From contig JAMJFZ010004031.1 in assembly GCA_026225945.1 (NCBI GenBank), forward strand, positions 4,132,001 to 4,196,000: a stretch of 64,000 nucleotides of DNA, given 5' to 3'. The position numbers and the translations under genes are program-made. Shown here piece after piece: positions 48,601 through 58,860 of the stretch. The notes under the pieces were generated by a model. It was not told the origin of the DNA and did no database searches. It saw only the letters and a program-made list of their open reading frames with translations. The first letter of the stretch is position 1, and every line of letters begins with the position of its first letter. This stretch comes from Cricetomys ansorgei. Its lineage: Eukaryota; Chordata; Mammalia; Rodentia; Nesomyidae.

Positions 48601-50474
48601 TCGGGCCATACACGGAAACCTCCGAGCTGTGAGCCAAAACAAAACTTTCTTCTTTCAAGCATTCTTTTTCTCCGGCATATCATCACAACAACATAAAAAG
48701 TCAACTAACACAGCTAGGCATGGGTTACTGTGGCATTCCCAACAGCCCAGGTTGTAGCCACCACTGCCAGCAAGTATTTTAAAGCATATTATAGATACTG
48801 AAATAGCCAAGGGTACCTCATGCCAGTGCTATGCTATAGGAGAATGATGTTTCATTTTCGGTTGTTGAATAAAATAGGAAAATAAGGGTTTTTAAAATGT
48901 TACTCCATGTTTCACAATAAAACTTTCAATATTTACATTACAAGTTGTTAAGAGATAAGGCTTTGGGATAAGAAGGATAGTGTCACAAGGCTGTGGTAAC
49001 ATCTCTATAGTTTTATGATATGAAGCTGTATGCTGCTATTTTGCTCAATATTCATGAATAACAGGTCATCTTTAAAGTCCTGGGAGATTGCTTGAAATCT
49101 AAAGCCCCTATTAATTAAGCTCCATATAAATTAAGTAAAATTTAGTAACATTTGGTCTCAATGTTAAAATCTATAAATTTGTTTAGATGAACCTGCACTT
49201 ATGTACCAAACACAGTTAATCCACAGTGAAGCAGCCAGTCAGTCACACTGCACACAGAAACGTACACATTTGCCAAGGCCTAAACACCATTGTTCTCATT
49301 AGATTATGCTAAAACATAGTGTACATTGTTACATGTCAGTCCTGAATTGTCTGTCTTCATGTGTTCCTCATAACACTCTCCCACGTAATACCATTGCTAC
49401 ATTCAAAATGGGAAGTTCTATTTTAGGCTTAGTTGCTACATGAGCCAAGATGGGCCTACTTAAAAATCACATACTTGCCCTGAGGAAGATAGTTCTCAAA
49501 AAATATATCCTATTATAGCTCCATTAATCTTAAGAAAATAAAGGAGAGGATCCAATTTGGGTCACTGGTCTGCCTTTTTGATGCCAAACTGTGCTATTCT
49601 ATAAGGTCACGCGTGAATATTTAACCCAGTCAACTTTTCACATTTCATTTTCACAGTCCAGTGGTTACACCACTAATTTCCCCTGAAAATTAACCTGTAG
49701 ACATCTCTCGAAAATGTCCCTCTTCTAAACGTAGAATTAGTCACTGTCTTTAAAATCCGTGGCAAGGCTTTGAAAAATGAAATCCATAAAAGAAGGCGTC
49801 TCCAGCATTCTCTTAGTTTCGAAGACATGAATGTTCTAGCAAATAGGAAATGCATCAACATTTCTAAAAGCAACTGAAAGGCAAACAATGGGGACACCAG
49901 CACCTTCAAAGTAAAAACTAAACGGAAAAACATGTAGAAGGAAGCATAACGTAGACTCTGAAGACAGTACAGACAGCAATGAGTTGAACTATGTATTACT
50001 CAATTCATATAAAGATGTAGCAAATACCCAAACTGCCCTAAGATAGAAAAAGCAAGTTATTGTTGGCAGTTTGATGAGGTTCAAACTCTGTGGAAAAGAA
50101 TTGCAAAACCAATTTGTTATATCAAGGTAAATCTGAAATAAGTGCAGAAATTTGCCCAGAGCACATGTAACAAAAATCACTTCCTTATTCCCTTTTGTAC
50201 AGTGAGAAAAGACATTGTACATCATTCCCCTGTCTGTAGACACAGTTAACATGCACAGACATTCTTGGAACAAAGACATGACAAGCTCATAACACAGCTG
50301 CTTATTATTTACCTAAGTCAGACTATGCACCCAGGGGAGGTGGAACAACCTCCCTGCAGATTAGAAGAGGAACTCCATTCAGACTGCACAGGGCATGCCC
50401 CCTGCCCCCAACACCTTTATTTATCCACTGAAAATTATTAGAGAAAAAGAAAAGTTTGGCAGAAAGGAGGAATT
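45616..50474. other. unassigned sequence (4.9 kb)
   Basis: No supported gene. AT-rich tracts alternate with unique-looking blocks at about 46030-46260 and 47500-47760. A CT-rich run lies at 46570-46605. Frames up to 114 codons at 47965-48472 exist on both strands and lack domains. Confidence 0.4.
46900..46995 (+). mobile_element. possible L2 fragment
   Basis: CCTAACAGAATGCAGATTCC, TGATTCCTTTACTTTGCCC and CAGTACCAAGCAACAAT show the order of the L2 3' end, but with many differences. Tentative. Confidence 0.35.
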
Positions 50475-50709
50475 GAAGCTAGGCAGTGTTGGCACATGCC
50501 TTTAATCCCAGCACTTGGGAGACAGGGGCAGGTGGATGCCTGTGAGTTCAAGGCCGGCCTGGTCAACAGAGTGAGTTCCAGGACAATCGGAGTTACAACA
50601 GAGAAACCCTATCTGGAAAAACCAAAAGAAAAAGAAAAGAAAGCAAGGAAGGAAGCAAGGAAGGAAGGAAGGAAGGAAGGAAGGAAGGAAGGAAGGAAGG
50701 AAGGAAGGA
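50475..50709 (+). mobile_element. B1 SINE with (GGAA)n tail
   Basis: A full B1 (7SL-derived, Pol III). Landmarks are GCTAGGCAGTGTTGGCACAT, GCCTTTAATCCCAGCACTTG, GTGAGTTCAAGGCCGGCCTG, GAGTTCCAGGACAATCGGAG and ACAGAGAAACCCTATCTGG. The A-rich tail has expanded into a GGAA microsatellite at 50641-50709. This is the only clear standard B1 monomer in the window and the best preserved SINE. Confidence 0.92.
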
Positions 50710-50839
50710 GCGAGCAATGGAGAGTGTTCAGATTTCCTTAGCAGATCAGCAAACAAAATCTTTGTTATGGAGGTACTTTACTTAGAAAGTGATTAGTGAA
50801 AGGATTAGGGATAAGAACCAAGAAAATATAAAAAGAGTT
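50710..50839. other. unassigned spacer
   Basis: Short unassigned sequence between the B1 tail and the next LTR. Confidence 0.35.
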
Positions 50840-51299
50840 TGTGATGGTTTGAATGAGCACAGCCTCATAAGTTCATATATTTAAATGTTTGTTCCACAGT
50901 TGATAGAACTATCTGGGAAGGAATAAGAGATGTGGCCTTGCAGGAGGACATGTCACAGGGGGTGAGCTTTGGAACAAAACAAAATAAAAAACAAACAAAA
51001 AACCACATTCCCAGTTATCTTTCTCTCTCTCCACCTCATGTTTGCAGATAAGATGTAAGCTCTCGGCTACTACTTCAGCACTATGCCTTGCCTGCCTGCT
51101 GCCATGCTCTCTTCCATGATGGTTATGGGCTCAGCCTCTGAAGCTACAAGTAAGACCCCAATAAAATGCTTTCTTTTATAAATTGCCTTGACCGGGCTAG
51201 AGAAATGTCTCAGCCATTAAAGGTTAAGCTCACAACCCAAAAACATAAATTGCTGTGATCGTGGTGTGTCTTCACAGCCATATGAAGGTAACTGAGATA
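50840..51299 (+). mobile_element. ORR1-like MaLR solo LTR carrying a B2 fragment
   Basis: Starts TGTGATGGTTTGAATGAGCA and ends AAGGTAACTGAGATA (last base pair TA instead of CA). Landmarks are GATGTGGCCTTGCAGGAGG, GATGTAAGCTCTCGGCTACT, GCCTGCTGCCATGCTCTC and CCCCAATAAAATGCTTTC, the last holding a polyadenylation signal. An internal AAACAAAACAAA-type run lies at about 50975-51002. The 3' quarter is split by a short B2-like insertion. Flanks GAGTT and GAACT match at three of five bases. Confidence 0.85.
51193..51244 (+). mobile_element. truncated B2-like SINE nested in the LTR
   Basis: CGGGCTAGAGAAATGTCTCA and the following TTAAAGGTTAAGCTCACAAC resemble a B2 head joined to its later 'ggctcacaacc' part, with the middle missing. 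The flanks ATAAATTGCCTTGAC (51178-51192) and ATAAATTGCTGTGATC (51245-51260) repeat a piece of the host LTR, which is the expected target duplication. Removing the insert and one copy restores a continuous LTR. Confidence 0.7.
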
Positions 51300-51564
51300 G
51301 AACTTAAATGGAGTTACCCTATAATGGGAGACAATACCATAACAAGATACCCATATTTTAGTAAATAAAACTCCAGTACCAAAAATGGTACCTCTTTTTA
51401 TGTTGCTGGCCAGTGGGATCCTATAGATGTACAAACATGACATGCTTTTGTCATTAGTCCCTGTTATTCTTCAGACCTTTATAGTAAGACCTTATTGCTG
51501 AAGATATCACATACTTAAGTCAATAAAAATGGAGAAATCAAGTATGCACAATAAAAGCTTCATT
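51300..51564. other. unassigned sequence
   Basis: Unassigned spacer between the LTR and the L1 host fragment; AT-rich, no coding signal. Confidence 0.35.
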
Positions 51565-51767
51565 TGTACTGGTTAGTTTTCATAGTGCTGGAAGGTATTA
51601 TACAAACGATCAGAGAAGAAAAGCAAATATCAATCTTAATCAACTGTAAACCCTGTGACCCATAATAATAACTGTCTTGGCAACATAGGCCTACTGTTTC
51701 AATAGTGGCATGACCATCACAGAAATAACCAAGTACTTTATGATTAGATTTAAGAACTGCTCTATGA
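51565..51767 (+). mobile_element. Lx-type L1 3' end, left part of split copy
   Basis: ATAACTGTCTTGGCAACATA, GTGGCATGACCATCACAGAA, ATAACCAAGTACTTTATGAT and TAGATTTAAGAACTGCTC match the start of the same L1 3'-UTR family seen at 12.1-13.45 kb. It continues at 58143 beyond the inserted L1. Its last 16 bp (51752-51767) are the left target duplication. Confidence 0.75.
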
Positions 51768-52076
51768 CCCAGCCAGTAGACTCAGATAGATACCTGTAGT
51801 ACACTTGGTTCTGTCCCCACAACCCACTCCTCTAAAGCCCCTCCCTACACTCCTCCAGCCCTGCCTTCCCCACCCAGGAACCCAAACAAGGAGCCTACCA
51901 CCACTGTAAACCCAGCAGGTGGACAGAGTATATGAGATTGCTACCTACAGGACACTGGATCTGTCCAAACAACCCACTTCTCTGAAGCCTCCCCAACTCT
52001 CCTCCAGCCCTACCTCCCCTGCCCATAAGACATGAGCAAGGAACCCAATGTCATTGCAGACCCAGCCAATAGACTT
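51768..52076 (+). promoter_or_regulatory. L1 5'-UTR monomers
   Basis: Two tandem units begin with CCCAGCCAGTAGACT (51768) and CCCAGCAGGTGGAC (51911), and a third start, CCCAGCCAATAGACTT, follows at 52061. Unit lengths are 143 and 150 bp. Shared blocks include GTCC...ACAACCCACTCCTCT, CTCCTCCAGCCCTGCC and GAACCCAA. By position these are L1 5'-UTR monomers, which act as promoters in mouse L1s. They do not resemble the mouse monomer types I remember, so the subfamily is unknown. Confidence 0.75.
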
Positions 52077-52277
52077 AACCAGAGAAATCATGCTAGATCA
52101 AAGGTCAACTAAGCCACCAGAGCTCCAGTCCTCAACTCAAGTGAAGAGTCCCAGCTTGACAAGAGGCCACAAAGAACAGAAGGCAAAATAAGAAACCAAA
52201 GAAGAAAACAAAACAAACAAACAACAACAAAAAAAAAAAACCCTAAGGAACAAAACACTTATCCTATAAAGACAAAC
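52077..52277 (+). other. L1 5'-UTR tether before ORF1
   Basis: Non-repeated sequence between the last monomer start and the ORF1 remnant. It includes an A/C-rich run near 52200-52245 with about 11 A in a row. It corresponds to the non-monomeric leader of L1. Confidence 0.6.
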
Positions 52278-53420
52278 ATGGGAATTCAGCACCTAAACCT
52301 GGAATCACCCCAATCCTGTATGCCTAAACACCAGTGTAAGAGTACAATTGATAACAGCCAGGGCAACACGTCATCACCAAATCTCAACTGTCCTATTACA
52401 ACAAGCACTAAACACCACACACCCAAAGCACCAGAAAAAGCTCTGGAAACAAACTTTATGAAAGTAATAGAGGAAATGAATAAACCCCTCAAAGAAATAG
52501 ATGAAAAGACAAACAGGCAATGGGAAGAATTGAATAAAATTCTTAAAAAAACAGGAAGACAAAAACAAAACAAATTAGAAGAAAATATCAAATCCCTTAA
52601 AGAGAGCCAAGAGAAAACAAACAATGAAAGGAAATGCACAAAACTGTTCAAGACCTGAAAATGGAAATAGAAACCATAAAGAAAACACAAATCGAGGGAA
52701 TTTTGGAAATGAAAAGTCTAGAAAAAAGATCGGGAACTACTGAGACGAGCTACAGCAACAGAATACAAATGATGGAGGACAGAATCTCAAGAGTCAAAGA
52801 TACTATAGAAGAATTGGAGACATCAGTAAAAGAAAATGTTAAATCCAAAAAATCCATAACATAAAACATCCAGGAAGTCAGGGACACTGAAAAAACCAAA
52901 CATAAGAATAATAGGAATAGAGGAAGGAGAAGTATCTCACCTCAAAGGCCCAGAAAATATTTTCAACAAAATCATAGAAGAAAATTTCTAAACCTAAAGA
53001 AGGAGATCCCTATTAAGATACAAGAAACATACAGAACACCAAATAGACTGGACCAGAAAAGAAAGTCCCCTCACCACATAATAATCAAAACACTAAACAT
53101 AAACAAAGAATACTAAAAGCTTCAAGAGAAAATAAAGCAAGTAACGTATAAAGAGAAACCTATTAGAATCACACCCAACTTCTCAATTGAGACTCTAAAA
53201 GCCAGAAGGGCTGTAGAGATGTGCTACAGATTCTAAGAGATCAGAGACACCAGCCAGAAAACTTTCAATCAGCATAGATGGAGAAACCAAAATATTCAAC
53301 AACAAATCAGAATTTAAACAATATCTACCTACAAATCCAGCTCTACAGAGATACTAGAAGTACTAGAAGGGAAACTCCAAACCAAGAAGGGTAACTACAC
53401 CCATGAAAACACAGGAAATA
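52278..53420 (+). pseudogene. L1 ORF1 remnant (RNA-binding chaperone protein)
   Basis: ORF1 protein is the L1 RNA-binding trimer that packages L1 RNA. An open piece at 52278-52658 (126 codons) is rich in Lys, Glu and Asn and fits the coiled-coil part. A frameshift follows near 52630-52660, and a second open piece at 52634-52864 holds the typical RISRVKDTIEELETSVKENV-like end of the coiled coil. After a stop at about 52862 the RNA-binding and C-terminal domains continue in broken frames. PIRITPNFSIETLKARR at 53159-53209 is a hallmark of the C-terminal domain. The true start is uncertain, because the first Met may lie downstream of the original one. Confidence 0.85.
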
Positions 53421-53469
53421 AATAACCTTACCCCACGAGAATCAAAAGAAGAGAGACACAAATACTCAC

Positions 53470-53507
53470 ACAGGCACGCATGCGCGTGCGCACACACACA
53501 CACAACC
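53470..53507. repeat. CA/CG-rich microsatellite between L1 ORFs
   Basis: CACAGGCACGCATGCGCGTG followed by a CA run. It lies in the spacer between ORF1 and ORF2 and probably expanded after insertion. Confidence 0.8.
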
Positions 53508-53544
53508 AACAAATACAAAATAACATGACCTAACAATAACGTTG

Positions 53545-56500
53545 ATCTCTCTCAACATCAATGGACTCAGTTCCCCAATAAGAAGACACAGACTGACAGA
53601 ATGGATGCAAAAACAGGATCCATCCTTCTGCTGCATACAAGAAACACACCTTAACATCAAAGATAATCATTACCCAGAGTAAAGAGTTAGGAAAAGATTT
53701 TCTAAGCAAATGGACCCGAGAAGAAAGCTGAATTAGCCATTTAGTATTTAGCAAAATAGACTTCAAACCAAAATTAATCAAGAAATGGGGAAGGACATTT
53801 CAGACTCATTGAAGGAAAAATCCACCAAGACAACATCTCAATTCTAAACATCTATGCCCCCAACACAAGGGCTCCCATGTTTATAAAAGAACCATTGCTA
53901 AGTTTAAAACACATTGACCTATACACACTGATAGGAGAGTTCAATATACCACTCTCACCAATGGAGAGGTCAACCAGACAAAAACTAAATAGGGAAACAC
54001 TGGAGCTAACAGATGTTAAAAACCAAATGGACCTAACAGATATATAAAAAGCGTTTCACCCACAGACAAAAGAATATAATTTTTTCTCACCACTTCAGGG
54101 AACCTTCTCTAAAATCAATCAAATAGTAGGCCACAAAGCAAGTCTCAATAGATACAGGAGAGTTGGAATAACCCCCTGTATCACATCAGACCACCACGGA
54201 ATAAAGTTGGATTTCAACCACAGACACAACAGAAGGCCTACAAACTCACGGAAACTGAACAACTCTACTGAACAATGACTGGGTCGAGACAGAAATGAAG
54301 AGAAAAATTAAAGTGTTTCTAGAATTCAATGAAAATGAATCCACAATATACCCAAACCTATGGCACACAATGAAAGTGGTGCTAAGAGAAAAATTCATAG
54401 CACAAAGTGCCTACAAAAAAAGAGTGGAGAGATTACTCACTAGTAAATTAACAGCACATCTGAACACTCTAGAACAAAAAGAAGGAAGCACATCCAAGAC
54501 CGGTAGATGGCAAGAAATAAGCTGCAGGCTGAAATCAATAAAATAGAAACAAAGAGAACAATTCAAAGAATCAATGAAATGAGAATTTGTTCCTTGAGAA
54601 AATCAAGAAGATAGAAAAACCTCTAGCCAAATTAATCAGAAGACAGAGAATATCCAAATCAACAAAATTAGAAATGAAAAGGGGGCATAACTACAGACAC
54701 TGAGGAAATCTAAAGAATCATTAGATCATACTTTAGAAACTACACTCCAAAAAACTGGGAAATCTAAAAGAAATGGACAATTTTCTAGATAGATACCACC
54801 TACTAACATTAAATGAAAAACGGATAGACAACTTAAACAGACCTATAACTTCCAAGGAAAGAGAAGCAGTCATTAAAATCTCCCCACCCAAAAAAAAAAA
54901 AAAGCCGAGGACCAGATGGCTTTACTGCAGAATTCTATCAGATGTTCCAACAAGAGTTAACACCAATGCTCCTCAAAGTCTTCAAAACAAAACAGAAATA
55001 GAAGAAACACTGCCAAACTCATTTTACAAGGCCACAGTCACCCCAATACTGAAACAACACAAAGATTCAGCAAAGAAAGAGAATTACAGACCAATTTCCC
55101 TCATGAACATTGATGCAAAAATACTCATTAAAATACTCATAAACTGAATCCAAGAATGCATCAACATCATCCACCATGATCAAGTAGGGATGATTCATCC
55201 CAGGGATGCAGGGATGGTTCAACACACAAAAATCAGCCAATGTAATCCACCATATAAACAAAGTAAAAGAAAAACACCCACATGATTATCTCACTAGATG
55301 CTAAAAACATCCTTTGACAAAATCTAACACCCTGTCATGTTAAAAGTCTATGAGAGATTAGGAATACAAGGGACATTCCTAAACATAGTAAAAGCAATTT
55401 ACAGTAAGCCCACAGCTAACATCAAATTAAATGGAGAGAAGCTCAAAACAATTCTACTAAAATTGGGAACAAGACAAGTTTGTCCCCTCTCCCCATGCCT
55501 ATCCAATATAGTACTTAAAGTCCTAGCTACAGCAACAAGATAACTGAAGGATATCATGGGGATACAAATTGGTAGGAGAAAGTCAAAGTATACTTATTTG
55601 CAGATGATAATCAAAATCAAAAATTCTACCAGGGACTCCTATAGCTGATAAACAACTTCAGTGAAGTGACTGGCTACAAGATCAACTAAAAAATCAGTAG
55701 CCCTCCTACATACAAATGACAAATGGACTGATAAAGAAATCATGGAAACAGTTCCCTTCACAATAGTCAGAAATAATATAAAATATCTTGGAATAACTCC
55801 AACCAAGCAGATAAAAAAATTTGTATGACAAAAAATTCAAGTCTTTGAAGAGAGAAATTGAGAAGATCTCAGAAGATGGAAAGATCTCCCATGCTCCTGG
55901 ATTGTAGGATCAACATAGTACAAATGGTCATCTTACCAAAAGCAATCTATCGATTCAATGCCATCCCTATCAAAATCCCAACACAATTCTTTATAAAACT
56001 TGAAAAGATAATACTCAACTTCATATGGAAAAACAGAAAGCCCAGGAGAGCCAAAACAATCCTGAAAAATAAAAGAACCTCTGGGGGCATTGCTATTCCT
56101 GATCTCAAGCTATACTATAGAGCTATAGTAATAAAAACCTCATGGTATTGGCATAAAAATACAGACATGTTGATCAATGGAACCAAACTGAAGATCCAGA
56201 CATAAATCTACACACTTATAGACACCTGATCTTCAATAAAAGAAACCAGAAATACACAATGGAACAAAGAAAGTGTCTGTAATAAATAGTGCTGTTCTAA
56301 CTGGATGTCTACATGTAGAAAAATCCAAATTGATCCATGTCCATTACCATGCACAAAACTCAAGTCCAAGTAGATCACAGACCTCAACATAAAACCAGAC
56401 ACACTGAACATAACAGAAGAGAATTTGGGGAAGAGCCTTGAACACATTGGCACAGGAGACAACTTCCTTAACAGAATACCAATAGCTCAGGCACTAAGAT

Positions 56501-56840
56501 CAATGATTAATAAATGCGACCTGATGAAGCTGAAACGCTTCTGCAAGGCAAAGGACACTGTCAGCAAGACAAAACGGCAGCCTACAGAATGGGAAAAAAA
56601 TCTTCACCAACTCCACTTCCAATACAGGGCTCATATCCAAAAATATATAAAGAACTCAAGAAACTAGACATCAAGGAAACAATTCAATTAAAAATGGAGT
56701 GTAGATCTAAACAAAGATTTCTCAAAGAGAAATCTCAAATGGCTGAGAAACACCTAAAGAAATGCTTGCCATCCTTAGTCATAAGCCAGTCATAGAAAGA
56801 CAAACACGGTATGTACTCACATATATGTGGATACTAAACT
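53545..56840 (+). pseudogene. L1 ORF2 remnant (endonuclease and reverse transcriptase)
   Basis: ORF2 protein nicks target DNA and reverse-transcribes L1 RNA. The endonuclease starts with ISLNINGLSSP (53545 on), keeping the catalytic Asn, and CIQETHL (about 53635-53652), keeping the catalytic Glu. The GDFN motif reads GEFN at 53934-53945, and SDHH at 54186-54197 is intact. The reverse-transcriptase core VYLFADD is at 55588-55608. Open pieces at 54295-54546, 54773-55147, 55337-55543, 55858-56205 and 56425-56667 lie in shifting frames, with many stops between. At about 56780 the frame jumps from the SLVI region straight to the extreme C-terminal tail, losing roughly 0.5 kb that normally encodes the Cys-rich C-terminal segment. 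Confidence 0.88.
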
Positions 56841-58126
56841 GCTAAACAAAGGAGAATGGTACTAGTATCCACAGACATAGAAAAATTTTGCAACAAGATG
56901 GACCCTAGTTGAATACAGGGGTGTTTCTGCTAGGATAGAAATTGAACAGATGGGATGCAGGTAGGGTGGAGGTGGATGGGAATGGGAGGTGAAGGAAACC
57001 AGGAGGAGAAAAAGAATGGAGGGGGAAAATATACAGATAAACCACCAAAGAATTGGGAGGGCAATTAGTGGTTGATCAGGAGACCTCATAGGAAAAACTC
57101 ACAGGGAATCTACAATAGGGAAGACTCTCGCAAGGAATACGTAGATAGGAGGGTGTGGGACAGGGGGCCATCTCCTGTGGCCAGGGGCCATTAGGGGGGG
57201 GGGGCATCCTGTAGTGAGACTGGGACAACATTCCAGCCACAGATCCTCTGACTTATGGCCCATTCCACCCTGAAAAATCCTTGTTGACAAGGAAAAGACA
57301 GGGAAATCTACCTGCCTCAAGACCCAGCTGTACCATTCCTGGGCATATACCCAAAGGATACTTCATCCTACCAGAAGGACACTTGCTCAACTATGTTCAT
57401 AGCAGCTTTATTCATAATGCTATGCCAACGGAGGGAATCCCTGCCTGAAAAACTGTAGGACAGGACAGGAAACAGACACTGGATAACCAAGAGAAGATTT
57501 CTAGTGATGTCATGTTCTGCTCATTGATCGATACCTAACCCAGTCTTCATTAGAAAAGCCCCCCCTCAGCTGCTGAGAGGAGCATGTGGAGAGGTCCATG
57601 GCCAAATATTGTGCAGAGATTGGGGAAACTCCACAGAAGAAGGGAGAGGAGGGGATGGCAGAAGCTGGAGGGACTGAGGACACCAAGGGAACAAGCCCCA
57701 CATTGTTAGCTGACTAGCATTCTTGAGGACCCACAGAGACTGAAGCCATAGACACTGAACCTGTAGGATACCCCTAAATACAACTCATGTCTGCCTAGAT
57801 TAGTGTCCTTGAAAGAGTCCTACAGGCTAGAGTGGGGTATCTCTGACCATTTTGCCTGCCTTCGAAGACCTTTTTTCTCCTGGTTGGTTCTGGCCAACCC
57901 TTGGATTTGTCCATCCCGCTATGCCATGCCCTAATTGTGCTGTAACTCTGGGGGGACAATTCTTTTCTGGGAGAGAAGGGGGGATGTTTGTGGGTGATGA
58001 TGGTGTCGTTGTAAATCTTGGGAGAGATGGGGGGTTTGGGGGACAAAGGGAGGGAAGGAGGGGGGCCAGGATGCATTCTATAAGTTGTATGAGGGAAGAA
58101 AAAAAATTAAATTAAAAAATTAAAAA
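56841..58126 (+). other. L1 3' UTR
   Basis: Non-coding 3' part of the L1. It contains G-tracts (11 G at 57194-57204 and several GGGG runs at 57969-58070), a displaced ORF2 piece (57309-57420) and a final A-rich tail from about 58097. G-rich polypurine 3' UTRs are typical of mammalian L1s. Confidence 0.8.
57309..57420 (+). pseudogene. displaced L1 ORF2 C-terminal fragment
   Basis: GACCCAGCTGTACCATTCCT, GGGCATATACCCAAAGGATA, GGACACTTGCTCAACTATGT and TCATAGCAGCTTTATTCATA are typical of the ORF2 region just before its C-terminus. This segment is absent from its proper place near 56780 and appears here, in the same orientation, about 0.5 kb too far downstream and inside the 3' UTR. It indicates recombination or template switching in the history of this copy or its source. 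Confidence 0.75.
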
Positions 58127-58142
58127 AAGAACTGTCCTATGA

Positions 58143-58860
58143 GATGGGAACCCATACCTGGCACTGTGCTAAGAACCTGTGACTAGCTAGATCACTAGCC
58201 CTAAGGGAGAGCCTACTACTATTATCTGCTGAATGAAGACTCTTCCTGTTGATTTATTGTTATACCCAGAGATCGATGCATCTTTCAACCCTCATAAGAG
58301 AGGCTTCTTCTTGCAGTCGATGACTACTAACACAGAGACTCAGCCTTCAATGAGACAGCTACATCACAAAACCCTTTCCCACGGCACAAGGATCATCTCC
58401 AAAAACGTGGTGGAAAGATTATAAGAGACAGAGTGATAGACGACTAAAAGGGAACAAATGTTTTCTGGACACAACAGGGCAGTTGCATGTATGAACTCAC
58501 TATGATTGTGACAGCATGTGCAAGATCTGTTCAAAGTCAAGACAGACGCAATCCCAGTGTGAAGGTGGCCATGAAGGCCCACCACGGCTGAGCAGCTGCT
58601 TGTCTTTGACAGCTGCGGCGAGGAGAGGAGACTGTTTTCTTAGTAGTTGGTCAACTCTCCAGGTCGGGCCCCACATCCAATAATATTTAGGCAACACCAG
58701 TTAGACAAGATAGGCTAAAAAAAAAAAACATGAAATTGTATGGGAAGATAAGTGTGGAGGAAATCTGTGAAAAGTTGCAGGATATGAATATGATCAAAAT
58801 ATATTATATAAAATTCTCAAATAATTAGTAAAAATGTTTTTAATATTATTTAAGAAAAGA
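58143..58860 (+). mobile_element. Lx-type L1 3' end, right part of split copy
   Basis: Continues the host fragment from 51767: GATGGGAACCCATACCTGGC, GCTAAGAACCTGTGACTAGC, TTATTGTTATACCCAGAGAT, AAAGGGAACAAATGTTTTCT, GGACACAACAGGGCAGTTGC, GGTCGGGCCCCACATCC and GAATATGATCAAAATATATT. It aligns with 12167-13440 but lacks the LTR found there. It is more diverged from the remembered consensus than the 12-kb copy. Confidence 0.75.

Larger units (their letters stand above)
51768..58126 (+). mobile_element. 6.36-kb LINE-1 with target duplication, defective
   Basis: A single L1 insertion bounded by the 16-bp target duplications AAGAACTGCTCTATGA (51752-51767) and AAGAACTGTCCTATGA (58127-58142), two mismatches. 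Order inside: two 5'-UTR monomers, ORF1 remnant, spacer with a CA/CG-rich microsatellite, ORF2 remnant, G-rich 3' UTR and an A-rich tail ending at 58126. L1 is an autonomous non-LTR retrotransposon of LINE type, copied by target-primed reverse transcription. Both ORFs carry stops and frameshifts, and ORF2 is internally deleted and rearranged, so this copy cannot move. The 5' end at a monomer start indicates little or no 5' truncation. Confidence 0.9.

Noticed and set aside
52278..56795. Runs of Lys-rich open frames that might suggest host genes
   Set aside because: They are fragments of L1 ORF1 and ORF2, shown by motif order, the flanking target duplication and the A-rich tail.
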